DNA of 64,000 nt from Tupaia tana (taxonomy: Eukaryota; Chordata; Mammalia; Scandentia; Tupaiidae), in the NCBI GenBank assembly GCA_026018925.1, contig JAKSZU010000002.1, positions 14,846,162 to 14,910,161 on the forward strand. The letters run 5' to 3'. Position numbers and translations under genes: made by a program. The notes below the pieces were generated by a model, which did not search any database, was not told where the DNA came from, and saw only the letters and a program-made list of their open reading frames with translations. Position 1 is the first letter of the stretch. Every line of letters begins with the position of its first letter. Below, in pieces: positions 44,401 through 55,551 of the stretch.

Positions 44401-45395
44401 TTGTGACCCAGGAAGAGAGAAAAGATAGCCCACAGAGGGCTGCGGATGGCCGGCCCCACAGCCACCTGCCCCAGGACAGCAGGCTCCGTTCCCAGCAGTG
44501 ACTGATGCTGGTCACTTGCAGAGACAGTGCCAAGTCTTGCTGGACCGATCTCTCTCTTCCCTCCTCAATGGATGTCCATATGTGTTTCCCGAACCTGGCA
44601 CCCGGTGGGCCCCGATGCCGTCTCCATGCTGCCATGGAGCTGGCACGCACAGCGTGTGATCAGTCCCTTAGATCAGTGCGTGTGTAGTACACATGTAGTG
44701 TGTGTATTTCTACATGTGGGGTTTGTGTGTGTGTATATAGTGTATGCTTGTATATATTTTGTTTATATACATATATAGAGTACGTGTGTGTTCATATGTA
44801 TTTATATATGTCGCGTGTGTGCATATGTAGGGTATGTGTGTTTATATATTTACACTGTGTGTTTTTACACACATAGCATGTGTGTGCTTGTATGTATGTC
44901 TGTGTATATACCTATTGTGTGTGACATGAAGTTAAAGTGTGAGTTTACTTTGGTGCAAAATAACACCCTCGTGTCTATGCCCTGGTTCTCAGGTCACCCT
45001 GCGACCTCCTCTCGGCCAGGCCACCGCCCTGCACTCAGACCTCTTCTCGCTCCTGAACAAGGTAAGCCCTGGGGTGTCTTTTCAGAAGCTGTAATATTCT
45101 GTGATTGCTTCTGAAAATTTAAACTAGAAGTGTGAAAGCTCAAATCCTCACACCCATTTCACTTAGATCCCAAAATAAAGTTATTGAAAATTACCCCTCT
45201 TCTCTCCCACTTGCTTTGTGGAAACAATTTCTCTCAGGGCACACTTTCTGGGCCGGGCTGGGCCAGGTCCCCCCACGGCCCCCTGCAGCGTGGTCTCAGA
45301 CCTCTCACGGAGCTGGATCACACTCCTCAGCCACCCACACTCAGCGGCTCCCTCTTTCTCTTTGCACTAACAGGTTTTGTGCATTAGCGCTTACC

Positions 45396-45427
<32 letters not shown>

Positions 45428-45842
45428 TCTGAATGATAAATTAGCATGCACATTCATTTGTACATGTGGCGGAAACTCTATCCTAGCAACAGCCACCAAA
45501 TCAACTGTCATCTGCAAGGATCTCTGGTCTATTTTCTTCTAGAAACAGCCAGATTTCCCAAAGTCTGTTATGAAGGCAGTAAGCGATGAACGAAGATGGG
45601 AGGCTGACTAGACAAGAACCCCATTGACATGCTCCTGTGGGGTCCTGAACTCCCGAAGGCTGTTCCCAGAGCACGTTCTGCATGATGGACATTCCTAGAG
45701 GGCAGCAGGCATGGCCAGCAGGGCCTGGTGTCCAGTCCCAGGACACTAACCCTTCAGAACCACCTTGCAGGGAGACAAAGCAGGCCTGACTGCACACCCA
45801 GGCGGCCGAGGAGCCTGGGCTGAGGCGATTTAACCACAGGAT
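41480..45842. other. 5' flank, mostly unclassified; TG-rich tract at 44670-44935
   Basis: No gene is supported. It contains a G run at 43550-43559, a TGTGGG-type microsatellite at about 44310-44345, a long TG/TATG-rich degenerate microsatellite at 44670-44935 and a run of about 31 A at 45394-45424. A possible tRNA-related fragment is at 43790-43960. Confidence 0.5.
43790..43960 (+). mobile_element. Possible second-family tRNA-related SINE fragment
   Basis: GAGCACAGTAGGGCGACTGG and GCACAGGTTTGAATCCCCAG resemble the A and B boxes of the family seen at 4925 (GTGGTTTGAATCCCCAG). The rest is not clearly alignable by eye. Confidence 0.4.
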
Positions 45843-45960
45843 CCTTCAAAGCTGAGGGGCAATGTGTATTAGGAAAAGATTATGCTTGGAGTTCAAATAA
45901 TTTTTGCACCAAAATAAATTTGTACTTTAATTTTGTTTTTCTCGAAGTTTTGGAAGTCCC
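45843..45960. mobile_element. Mariner-like non-autonomous element relic
   Basis: CTTCAAAGCTG at the left and CGAAGTTTTGGAAG at the right are inverted, and between them are GATTATGCTTGGAGTTCAAA and TTTTTGCACCAAAATAAATT. The layout fits a short palindromic DNA element of about 115 bp that also appears near 38626 and 50832. The family is not named. Confidence 0.55.
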
Positions 45961-46584
45961 CTCAGATTTAAGAAGAACTAACTTAGGCAGGTGTATTTTG
46001 GGCTAAATCCAGATTAATCTTTTCCTCGCACTCGTTTCCTTTATACCACATAGCCCTGCATAGTACCACAAAAAATTAGAGCCTCCATGTGGACACAGGG
46101 AAGTGGGCAGGACCTCCTTCCAGACTTCCTGCCAGCACACAGGAGGATATGGGATTGGAATGACTGCCTGGAAAGAGGAAGTCTGGCCCCCACCCAGCTC
46201 TCCCCTCTCCCAGGCCTGAGGGCTCATCCTTCTGACAGTCCTGGGGGAGTTCTGAGCACCGCCTGGACGCCAAAGCTGCTCAAGTGCAGGAATGCCGAGG
46301 ACAAGCTTCATGATCCCAGAAGGCAAAAGGCCATTCCACCCACGACTTGCTTGTGTGTGAGACTGAAGGCACACCAAGGCCACTAGGCCACTGACAATTG
46401 AGTGCACTGGACCACAGGAAGGACCTGCCTCGGCCCAGCCTTCTGCTTAGCACGCCCTCCCTCACTCTCCTAGGACACAGGTCACGTGATCACAGGCCCA
46501 ACTTAGGGATAGGAGGGAAGTTTGGGAACCAGCACTTCTGTGGTTGACTTCCTTACAGTAATGGCTGCTGTGAGCTTGCATGGC
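45961..46584. other. Unclassified flank
   Basis: No gene or named repeat was recognised. Confidence 0.45.
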
Positions 46585-47015
46585 GGGGACTGCTGAGAAC
46601 TGCTGGGTCCCCACGGTGAGGACTGCTGAGTACTGCTGGGTCCCTGAGGTATGAGTACTGCTGAGTACTCCTGCTGTGTCCCCACGGTGAGGACGGCTGA
46701 GTACTGCTGGGTCCCCATGGTGAGTGCTGCTGAGTACTGCCGGGTCTCCGCGGTGAGCACTGCTGAGTACTACTGGGTCCCCATGGTGAGCGCTGCTGAG
46801 TACTGCCGGGTCCTCATGACAGGGACTGCTGGGTACTGCCGAGTCCCTGCAGTGAGGACTGCTGAGTACTGCCGGGTCCTCATGACAGGGACTGCTGGGT
46901 ACTGCCGGGTCCCTGCAGTGGGGACTGCTGAGTACTGCCAAGTACTGCTGGGTCCCTATAGTGGCTACTGTGCTACTCTTAGGTGCTCATGGTGGAGCAC
47001 TGGGTATTGTGAGCT
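46585..47015. repeat. 33-bp minisatellite (GCTGAGTACTGC unit)
   Basis: About 12 imperfect units contain GCTGAGTACTGCTGGGTCCC and a GGTGAG-type spacer. The basic unit is 33 bp, with some longer variants carrying CTCATGACAGG. The length is a multiple of three, which leaves open frames on both strands (SSPHRGDPAV-like and TAEYCRVP-like periods) that I reject as genes. Divergence grows toward the right end. Confidence 0.88.
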
Positions 47016-48639
47016 ACACCGTTAAGACTGAGACGGGGAAGAAAAAACAACCCTAGATGTTATTCTTTGATTTTTTTCCTCGGGAGTATAATACCTAGTT
47101 AGGGAGGTGTGAAAACCCCAGTATGAAATTTCCTAAGGTTTTGGGAGTAACATAACAAAGAGAGATTTAAAGACAAATGTAATATTTCACAAGCTCTAAA
47201 ATTTAAGTGAGTTGCTGCAAAAAAAGCAAAAAGGACCGTCTTGGCCGCAGCCACCCCCGAGGAAGCGGGCGAACTGCGCTTTCCCCAGCTCCACACGCGG
47301 CGAACTGCCAGCCACAACTTGAGGCGCTTCCCTCTGAGACAGGCACTCCCAATTACAGAAGGAAAGATAAACGGGGTCTCGTTCGCATAGACTGACCCTA
47401 ACTGGATTTATAATCTGTGACAGTTCTACCTAAAGATAACAGAATCTGGGACAGTTTCGAGTGCCGGGAACACGTGCGCACACAGATGCTTTCTTTCCCA
47501 AACGCTCATTACCTGCGGCCCGAACTCATCGGTTCCCTCCCGTGTGTTTGAGGGTGGCTAGCTGAAGAACACGCTTGTATGTGCTAATCCTTACCTCGCT
47601 TTGGAGACTGTAATTCTGAAGACTCAGATGACTTTGTAAATGGTGCATGAACATCTCTGAGATGAGACACTCGGGGTTCCTCCCAGCACAGTAGCCGACC
47701 CGCCCTCGCCCTGTGCTAACAGCGCGTGTCCAGGTGCGGCCGGGCGGCCAGTTTATCTGTCCTTCCGCTGCGTGACGCGGCCGGCGGCCTCGGGGTCTAC
47801 ACCATCAGGTGCCGCCCCAGATGGGGACAGACATTTGCTGCACAAGAAGGAGCAGAAATGCTGGCTTCCTAACACCTAGTTCCCTGTGGTACAGGAAGAG
47901 ACCACTTTGAGAAAGAATTTCAAAACTACATGTTTAAGGCACCAGTACTAACCTCAATAATGGTCTGGGAAAACTGTGTTTTGCGTGTGTGTGTGTTTCC
48001 CTGCAAGCGATGGCTCAGCCTCATCTGGAGAATTCCTTAAAATAGTTTCCCCTCCAGATTCTGTCTCAGAGGTCTGGGGTGGGGCTGCGAGCCTGCCTTT
48101 CCAGCCAGCTCCCGGAGCGGGAGGGCTGCTGGGCCAGCCTGAGGCTCCGACTCCGCTCAGGCCACATCGGAATCCACCACCATTTTCTGCACTTTCTGTC
48201 TTCAAAGGAAAGCACGACCTGGACGGGGTACAATCTGGAAGTGCTTTGCAATGCCCGGGCTTGTGCCCGGAGTCGACTCCAGCCTGCAGAGTCCCAGGGC
48301 CCCATGCTGCATGGCTGTCACGTGGAGGCACCTCCCTGCTCTCACCATGCCGGGAAGTGAGCTGCGAGAGGAAGTGGGGCGCTTGCCGAGTCCGGACCCA
48401 GCAAACGGTGCTCCGTCCCTTTGTGTTGACGGGAATGAGCTTCGTCTCTCTGAAATCACTTCTCATCATTGAAGGGACTAGGTGCCCCCAGCACGCGGGC
48501 AAGATGCTAGGCAACTGTTTCTATGGCTGTCAGGAAACCTCCAGGACGTCCCGTCTGGCTGTGATTCCTCAATTTTCCACCGATCTGTACAGGCAGATGG
48601 ATTTATCTACGGCTGCAGCCTAAATGCTTGTCTCCCTTG
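47016..48639. other. Unclassified flank, GC-variable
   Basis: No gene supported. CpG-containing patches lie at 47230-47310 and 47690-47800. Open frames of up to 215 codons near 48 kb overlap on both strands without a domain. Confidence 0.45.
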
Positions 48640-48940
48640 AAACCCACTAAGCCAGAAGATTGGTACTGAGAGGGGACCTTCGGTAGGTGTGGCCTTGAGG
48701 GCGGGGCCTGGTGGGCAGGGTCAGTGCCCTGTGGAGGTGGCAGAGAGCACCCTCGCCCATCTCTGACCCAGTGTGAGGCAGTCTGTGAACCAAGGAGCGG
48801 CTCACCAGGCGTCGGATCTGCCTGTGCCTCAGCCTGGGACTTTCTGGGCTCCAGAGCCGCGAGAAATGAGAAATTCGTTTCCCCCGTTTGTCAACCACCC
48901 AGTCTCTGGGTTCTGCTAGGCAGCCCAGATGGATTGAGGA
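48640..48940 (+). mobile_element. MaLR-type LTR (MST/MLT1-like), old
   Basis: Landmarks in order are GGGGCCTGGTGGGCAGGGTC, GAGAGCACCCTCGCCC, GTCTGTGAACCAAGGAGCGG, CTCACCAGGCGTCGGATCTG, CGAGAAATGAGAAATTCGTT, CAACCACCCAGTCTCTGG and CAGCCCAGATGGATTGAG. They match the usual order of an MST/THE1/MLT1 LTR. I see no matching second LTR or coding interior, so it is probably a solo LTR. Confidence 0.72.
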
Positions 48941-49984
48941 GTCTCTACCACGAGTTTGCCATCGCCTGGGGATGGACACGGAGGTCCTGTAAAGTCTGGA
49001 ATCTGGCCCATCTTTGGTGGGCACATCACTGCTCCCGGCCACCTGCACCTGCGCTGGTGGGTTTGACTGTCCCCCACAGACACCTGACTCTCCGTTACAG
49101 TGTTTAACCTGTTCGCGTGTCCGGTCCTCCCACGTGTGGGTGCCAGGCCAAGTCTGTGACAAACCGTGCGTCTGAGACATTTTGCACGGCCCTAGCGCAG
49201 GGCGCATGCTCCACAATGACCTGCTGGTGAGTGGTGACAAGAAGGAGGGGAGACCGAAGATGTGGCTGGCAACGTAGGGTGAGTCCTCCGAAAGGCATGG
49301 CCTAATAGGACAAACAGCGCTCAGATGACAAGGGGAGGGCCTCACCAGATGGCGGCAGCACGGCAGAGGGGAGCTCATGCTCGCATTCGGCTCACCGAGG
49401 CCCTGGGTGGGGCGCCAGGAAGCGGCCCAGCCTGTGTGAACAAGAACAGGAGCGCACAGGCACACACATGGGAGGGTCATCCGGGTGTGCTGAACTTGAG
49501 ATCCCGTTGAGATGATTTAGGATTGCTGGTATTCCAGATAATGGAAGATTAAGTGCTGTGTTTTATTCTCATTTCAAAATTGGCACACTTTCTGAAGCAC
49601 ATCGTGGAGCTCCCGCTTCTGCAGACTAAGGCTGCCCGGCACAGGTCACACTCTCCCCGAGCCCCCTGGACCATCATGCTGAGCCCGGGACAACGTGACG
49701 GAGCACCACATGGCACGGCTTAGACGCGTGAGTCACCGGAATGCTACTCTCGGGCTTTTGGCATGTTTCCGTTGTTCAGGGCTTCCGGCGCCTTTCCAGG
49801 ACCTCTGTCACCGTCTCCTTTACACCTGAACCTCTCCGTGCACACCCTGTCCCCCCCACACTAGCTTCCTTGCTGTGTGTCATGCCAGGTACCCGATGGG
49901 AATTTGAGGCTGTTCCCGATGTCGGAAATGCGCTTAGCTGGATCCTCACGTTCTCCCTCTCTGCCAGACCTTGCCTAAGACTCA
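48941..49984. other. Unclassified flank
   Basis: No gene supported. A long antisense open frame (48647-49480) runs through the LTR and on, without a recognised domain. Confidence 0.45.
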
Positions 49985-50195
49985 CCTTCTCGGCGAGGCC
50001 TTCCCGGCCCACCCTGTCAAACACTGTAGGCCTCTCCCTGGCCGCCCCACCTCGCCCGCTCCCTTCCCCTGTGCCATGTAGCAGCAGCGGAGGCACCTTC
50101 TGTCTGACTGCTCCCTACCGTGTGCCCCGGCACCCAGGACAGCCTAGCCCACCTGCATCCTCGATAAATATCTGCCCAGGAATGATGTACCGAAC
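49985..50195 (+). mobile_element. L2-like fragment (3' end)
   Basis: CTCACCTTCTCGGCGAGGCC, TTCCCGGCCCACCCTGTCAA and a terminal GTGCCCCGGCACCCAGGACA with TCGATAAATATCTGCCC follow the order of an L2 3' end. It is diverged and identified by eye. Confidence 0.5.
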
Positions 50196-50555
50196 ACAGA
50201 CACTCGCCATCCCTGCCCCGCCCTGCACGCCGACACTGTTCAGGAACGTGTGAATGAGAAGACTTCGCCCAAGTAAAGTCCCGGCTCTGACGCTGACACG
50301 GTGTCTCCATCTTGCCTGTCTGGCGAGCCGTCTGGGGCTGCTCTCACTGCCTCTGAGAGGCCGGTCACGTGGCCCTGGCATCCTCCATTTCTGAGTCAGC
50401 GCACAGGCCCGAGTGCACAGTGAGGCGCTGATTCCCAGGCCCGTGAGGAGGACCGTCAAAGACCCGTGTGTGGGCACATCGGCCATGGCTGCCTGAAGCC
50501 CTCTGCCACAGGTTCAGGGCACAGAATGAAGGCGTGAAGTTCCGCCACTTCTGTT

Positions 50556-50768
50556 TTTAGTTTGTTTACACTTTTTCCATGAGAGAAAGCGAGAGAGACA
50601 GCACCTCAACAGGCTCTTCACACCATGATCTGCCCCCAGCCCCAGATCACGAACATGCACGTACATGTCCCATCTACACGGGGCGGCTCAGGACACACGC
50701 CAGGACCCTGCCGTGTAAGAGCGGGCTTCCGAGCTCTGCATTATCCATGGACCACTAGTTGGCCCCTA
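50556..50768 (-). mobile_element. Probable old tRNA-derived SINE
   Basis: On plus, a T-rich start with CCATGAGAGAAAGCGAGAGA corresponds to the inverted CT-rich end. CATGCACGTACATGTCCC matches the inverted body, and CCATGGACCACTAGTTGGCC the inverted head. The copy is much diverged. Confidence 0.5.
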
Positions 50769-50831
50769 AAGTTGGATTTTGAACAGAACTTTGTGATATT
50801 AAATGACATTGAGAATTCTATATGTGGAGGT

Positions 50832-51182
50832 CTTCAAAAAGTTTATGGAAACAAGTAGTATGAAAAAACTATGCATGCCTTTCTCTTTTTTTCTTTCTTT
50901 CTTTTTTTTTTTTTTTCTGAGAGGTTTTTGCTACAGGGCATGTGCACTCGCCAGACAGAGAGAGACAGAGAGACAGAGAGCGAGAAATCACCCCCCAGGG
51001 GATGGCCACGCCGCAATCCCTTCTCCTCCATTCTCCTCTCGGGATCTTGGGCACACACGCACACGTGCCCGGCATGAGTTTCAAGCCACCGGGTCCGGGA
51101 CTCGAACCGCGGTCGACTACATGGGAGTCCAGCGACATAGCCATTACGCTAACTGCTGGTCCCTATCACAAGCTTTTTGAAG
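50832..51182. mobile_element. Mariner-like relic split by a SINE
   Basis: Left part CTTCAAAAAGTTTATGG and ATGAAAAAACTATGCATG (50832-50880), then a young SINE, then CACAAGCTTTTTGAAG (51167-51182). The outer ends are inverted copies of one another. It is the third member of a small family in this window. Confidence 0.5.
50886..51163 (-). mobile_element. tRNA-derived SINE, young subfamily, full length
   Basis: T-rich tail with TTTC units, GAGAGGTTTTTGCTACAGGG, CACCCCCCAGGGGATGGCCA and ACTCGAACCGCGGTCGACTA, with the head ending AACTGCTGGTCCC at 51163. It lies within the mariner-like relic, so it is younger than that element. Confidence 0.9.
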
Positions 51183-52488
51183 TCTGTGGTACACTGCTTT
51201 CCTAATCTGAAAGTTCTTCCAAAACCTCCTCGGTCGCAGTACCAAAGAATCACACTGCGACCCGTCAGAGCAGTCCAGTGCTCGTTCCCACAGGAGGCAG
51301 ATGGCGAGATGGTCACTGCACTTGCGTTAAGTCACACGTGTGCCGTCCAGCATGGATGCTCTGTCAGCTCCAGCGCTGCATCGGGGACTTCAGGATTACT
51401 TTTCCTAGACGTACTCAGGAGCGTAAGAGGCAGGCTAAGGAGCATCCCTGTTCAGGGTGTCACCTTCCCTTTCATCTCCGAATCCCTTTGAGAGTTCCAG
51501 GAGCTCTCCTGGTCGTGGGAGGTATAATTTTACAATGCCCGAGTCATCAGCCCATGAGAGAATCTAGACAACGTCCCATCTTGGTTTATGCCTTGAAGCC
51601 ACAGTCTCAGACCCTGTTACCTCGAATGTGGGCAATCTGCCAGAAGACTGTCTGGCAGGTTCACTGGCACCATACAGACGGAAGCGACAGCCCATTTTGC
51701 AGCTAGGTCAAATGCAAAGGCTACTCAAGCCGTGCTGGAGCCACACGGGAGATTGCGGGTTGAACCAAACCCTGGCCGACTCGTCCGTGGTACGTGCACC
51801 TCGATCTTGCGTTACTGGGAAGGCTGAGAAGTGGGGAGATCATGGTGTGAGACTCTGTTGAGAACACTTGGCTCTCTCTCTCTCTCTCAATAGATGAAGT
51901 TTTCAAAGAGCACACGGTCTATTAGAAGCATCCTTCTGCTCGGTGGCTTTCTGTGTGGGGGTTTGGTAGTCAGCACTCTCCCAAGGCCACGTTTTAGTTT
52001 ATCATTTCAAAGCTAACCAAGAGAACATCAAGCACATAGTTAACTGTGCTTGCAAATTAAATATGAAGAGTCTGCCTGTTCCTCAGCTCTGGCTCAGAGA
52101 CAGGAATCTCTGCCTTTTCTTTAGAGAGAAGTCATTGTGTCTCCCAGACGGCTTTGTCATCACAACCCGTGCTATTCTTTTTCTTGTGTGCCCAAACACC
52201 CAAGATTGCAGTTCCCTGCCCTGAGGGAGTGAGGTCTTGCAGATGACTGTCCCAGACGCCTGCCTGGGGGGAGGCAGGCTGGAGGGAAGGCCTGGCTCCC
52301 ACCAGACACCAAGCAACTGGTGTTCAGAGGAGCTTCCCGCTGGCAAAGCAGCAGAAGGTCACAGCATTCTTTGGGCACACTCTTACATTTTGATGCCTAC
52401 AATGTAAAAGTAGAATTTATAATAAGATGCACTAATTTGATGGTATAGCAGATTTGAGTATAGACAAGTGGTAACAAAAGCCATTAAA
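51183..52488. other. Flank with one probable composite SINE, otherwise unclassified
   Basis: No gene supported. The composite SINE at 51722-51895 is listed separately. Confidence 0.45.
51722..51895 (+). mobile_element. Probable composite tRNA-like plus 7SL SINE
   Basis: A tRNA-like part with GATTGCGGGTTGAACCAAAC is followed by a 7SL-like arm: CCGTGGTACGTGCACCTCGA, CTGGGAAGGCTGAGAAGTGG, GAGACTCTGTTGAG. A (CT)n tract closes it at about 51874-51888. It has the same order of parts as 13885-14105. Confidence 0.55.
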
Positions 52489-52751
52489 GGGAACCAGCAG
52501 TTAGCGTAATGGCTATGTCGCTGGACTCCCACATAGTCGACCGCAGTTCGCGTCCTGGACCCGGTGGCTTAAAACTCACGCCGGGCGCGTGTGCGTGTGT
52601 GCCCAAGATCCCGAGAGGAGAATGGAGGAGAAGGGATTGCGGCGTGACCATCCCCTCTGGGGGTGATTTCTTGCTTTCTGTCTCTATGTCTCTCTCTGTC
52701 TGTCTGGCGAGCGCACGCGCCCTATAGCGAAAACCTCTCAAAAAAAAAAAA
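52489..52751 (+). mobile_element. tRNA-derived SINE, young subfamily, full length
   Basis: GGGAACCAGCAGTTAGCGTA head, GCAGTTCGCGTCCTGGACCC, CGGGCGCGTGTGCGTGTGTG, CT-rich part, CCCTATAGCGAAAACCTCTC and A tail. An exact 13-bp duplication, AAAAGCCATTAAA, lies at 52476-52488 and 52752-52764. Confidence 0.94.
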
Positions 52752-52933
52752 AAAAGCCATTAAAGAAAAAAATACTAAGATACTTAAAGAGGCAATTTGA
52801 TCCACGAGCCTTATTGGTTTTTCTGTGGGCCGGGGCTGGGCAGGGGGTGGAGAGGGCAGCCTCTGTCCAATATTCACAGCAGCTCCTTAGAGGCTGGATT
52901 GGAAATCCTGCAGTGAATTTTGAGTTGCCTTTT

Positions 52934-53185
52934 TTTAGAGAGAGAGATTTTTGCTATAGGGCATGTGTGCTTGTTCGAGTGACAGAGAGAGACAAACAAA
53001 GACATCACCCCGCAGCGGGGATGGCCACACCATAATCTCTTCTCCTCTGTTCTCCTCTCGGGATTTTGGGCATATACACACATGCACCCAGCGTGAGTTT
53101 TAAGTCACTGAATCTGGGACTCGAACCACAGTTGACTTTGTGGGAGTCCAGTGATGTAACCATTATACCATCTGCTGGTCCCCCT
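52934..53185 (-). mobile_element. tRNA-derived SINE, middle-aged, full length
   Basis: GATTTTTGCTATAGGGCATG, CACCCCGCAGCGGGGATGGC and GGGACTCGAACCACAGTTGA, ending ATCTGCTGGTCCCCCT. AGTTGCCTTTT at 52923-52933 and AGCTGCCTTTT at 53186-53196 form the target duplication. Confidence 0.9.
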
Positions 53186-53196
53186 AGCTGCCTTTT

Positions 53197-55039
53197 AACC
53201 AAATATTCTTCCCAGCCCTAAACTGGGACACAGACACAGACGTGTGGACAGGCTGTCTCACGCTGAACGAGGTCTGTCCACGACTGCCCTGTACCCCTGT
53301 ACACACTCAGCGCGGGTCCCTGGCTGTGCTGTCTGGGACCTGTGCCTCGGAGCTCTCATCCCTGGGGCCTGGCGCAGTGTCCGGAGCATCATGGGTGCTG
53401 GGCGCAGTTCCAGTCCACTCTCCCAGGGCAGAGCCTCCTTCGACGCTGCTGCCTCGGCCTCCCATGCTCTTGCTCCAGAGCGATCGGTTGATGTAGTGCT
53501 TCCTCTCAGCCTCAGGTGTGGCCCCGTGTGCCGCCTGGGCACCAGCTGCGGCCGCACTCCCAGTCTGGGTGTTCTGATTTATCCCCTGGACGGGCCCTGA
53601 ACTCCTGCAGAGGCCAGACTCACAACGCCACAGGAAGAGGCCAGAGCACGGCAACTTCTAACACGAAGGCTCAGATGTCACACGCATTCATAGGATGAGA
53701 AGTCGCGTTGTTTCCAATCAAGTCATAGATTATATTCATAGTTGTTCCTTTGTTCCAACCACTTTTTGCAAGCCCTTTTGATACATCCTCAGCGCAGCAG
53801 ACACCAGCCGTTTGGTCGAGAGCAGAAATACAAACGGGGGCCTGATGGGCCCGTGTGCTGACGTCAGGGGCCCTGCGCCTCCACACGGCGCCTGCAGCTC
53901 CTTAGGGACCTCCGCCCCACCTCCACAGCACGGAGCCTCTGCAGAAGCACCTTCTTTGGCTTAAAGAGGCGAGGAGAGGGCAGGAGTGTTCCGGAAAATG
54001 CAAAGTGGTTTGATGTTAAGAAGAGGGACAGGAATTATATTAGCTAAGACAATAGTTCCTTTAAATGACTTCAAACGTTTGTTCTATTCAGACTGTTCTG
54101 CAGGGGAGTTCAGGAGACATTTTCAGCTCTGAAAAGTTCTAGCTCGCCAGAACAGCAGGGAGCCCAGCAGCTCCCCATCTAGCTCGCAGCCTGCATCCCG
54201 TCTAGGCCCTGGTCTGAGGACTCCATCTTCCCGCCTCCTCCAAGCCCCTGCACCTCCCTCCTCAGCTCCAAGCAGAGACAGGCGTTCGCAGCCTCCACAG
54301 GATGCAGGCCGCTCTCCTAACCACGGAGTCAGAGAAGCGGAAGAGCGCTGAGATGGCCTTTAAGAGGATGGGAAGCCATCCCTACATTAAGGCCGCCTCT
54401 GATGAGAACTGTAGAATTAGAAAATTGAGGCGGTCAGGAAATAAAAGGCTTCACGCTGAGCTGCCACTCCACCCAGCGAGACGAACCTTAGACAGCATCT
54501 GAACCACTGGCGTTCCCACTGGTCCATTAGCAAGATGTGTTCCAGGCATCCTTTAATGGTACTCCCGAGGGACTGACTGAAAGAGACTCCACAAGGATGG
54601 GACGCGGAGACACCTAACACCCGTGCCGTCCACACCGTGCGGAGCCTGGGCCCTCCCTGGCTGTGCAGAAGCGGCTCACACCATCCCATTGAACGTGGCT
54701 CCTGGCTGCACACTTGCCACCAGAGCCTGGGCTGCGAGGCCAGCCCTGGGAGTCCCCGCGTGGGAGCACACACTGCGGGGAGCCCCCTCCTTGCCAGGCC
54801 CTGCCCAGGTGCTCCCCAAATGTGCCCTGCTCAGTCATCAGCCTCCCGAGGCGGGGCCGGAACAGGGTCAGGAATTTGCTGAAGGTCATGCCTGGTAAGT
54901 GGCGATCTCGGCCCTGGTGGACCCCCTGACCCCACTTCCCCACGACCCTGGACCAGCCTGGGAAACCTAGAAACCGAAACCTAAAACCCTACGAGTGCCA
55001 CTTGTGAGAATTCCTTTTCCTCTCACGTAAGTGGAACTT
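53197..55039. other. Unclassified flank with weak MIR-like traces
   Basis: No gene supported. Weak MIR-like stretches occur at 54410-54470 (AGAAAATTGAGGCGGTCAGG) and 54860-54910 (GCTGAAGGTCATGCCTGG, TAAGTGG). A palindromic TGACGTCA lies at 53859-53866. Confidence 0.4.
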
Positions 55040-55551
55040 CAGGGCTGCCCCATGGCCGGGCGGTTAAGGGAGCGGATTCACATGGCCGATGGCAGTCTGA
55101 AAAATATGCTGTGGGACCAGCAGTTAGCGTAATGGCTATGTCGCTGGACTCCCACGTAGTCGACCGCGGTTTGAGTCCCGGACCCGGCGGCTTAAACTCA
55201 CGCCGGGCGCGTGTGCGTGCGTGCCCAAGATCCCGAGAGGAGAATGGAGGAGAAGGGATTGCGGCGTGGCCATCCCCCCTGGGGGGTGATTTCCTGCTTT
55301 CTGTCTCTCTGTCTCTCTCTGTCTGTCTGGCGAGCGCACGCGCCCTATAGCAAAAACCTCTCCAAAAAAAGAAAAAAAAAATGCCGTGTGTCTATGTGTG
55401 TGTGCCCCAAATCCCAACAGCATGGAGAAATAGGGGAGAAGGGATTGTGGCATTACATGCCCCGTGGGGGTGCTGTCCCTCTCCTTGTCTCTCTGTCTCT
55501 TTTTGGGGAGTACACACACCCTCTGGCAAAATATTTTTTTAAATGTTAAAA
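55040..55551 (+). mobile_element. Older tRNA SINE interrupted by a younger SINE
   Basis: The CCTCTGGCAAAA-subfamily SINE has its head at 55042-55112 (CAGGGCTGCCCCATGGCCGG) and the rest at 55382-55551 (CCCCAAATCCCAACAGCATG to CACACCCTCTGGCAAAATAT). The exact outer duplication AAGTGGAACTT lies at 55029-55039 and 55552-55562. The B-box end is missing around the break. Confidence 0.88.
55113..55376 (+). mobile_element. Young tRNA SINE nested in an older SINE
   Basis: GGGACCAGCAGTTAGCGTAA head, GCGGTTTGAGTCCCGGACCC (more canonical B box than its sisters), CGGGCGCGTGTGCGTGCGTG, CATCCCCCCTGGGGGGTGAT and CCCTATAGCAAAAACCTCTC with an A tail broken by one G. ATGCTGTG (left) and ATGCCGTG (right) flank it inside the older SINE. 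Confidence 0.92.

Noticed and set aside
46462..47025. Open frames of 124-159 codons through the 33-bp array
   Set aside because: As with the 42-bp array, the period is divisible by three and the translation is only the repeat unit.
48647..49480. 277-codon minus-strand open frame
   Set aside because: It runs antisense through a MaLR-type LTR and shows no recognisable domain.
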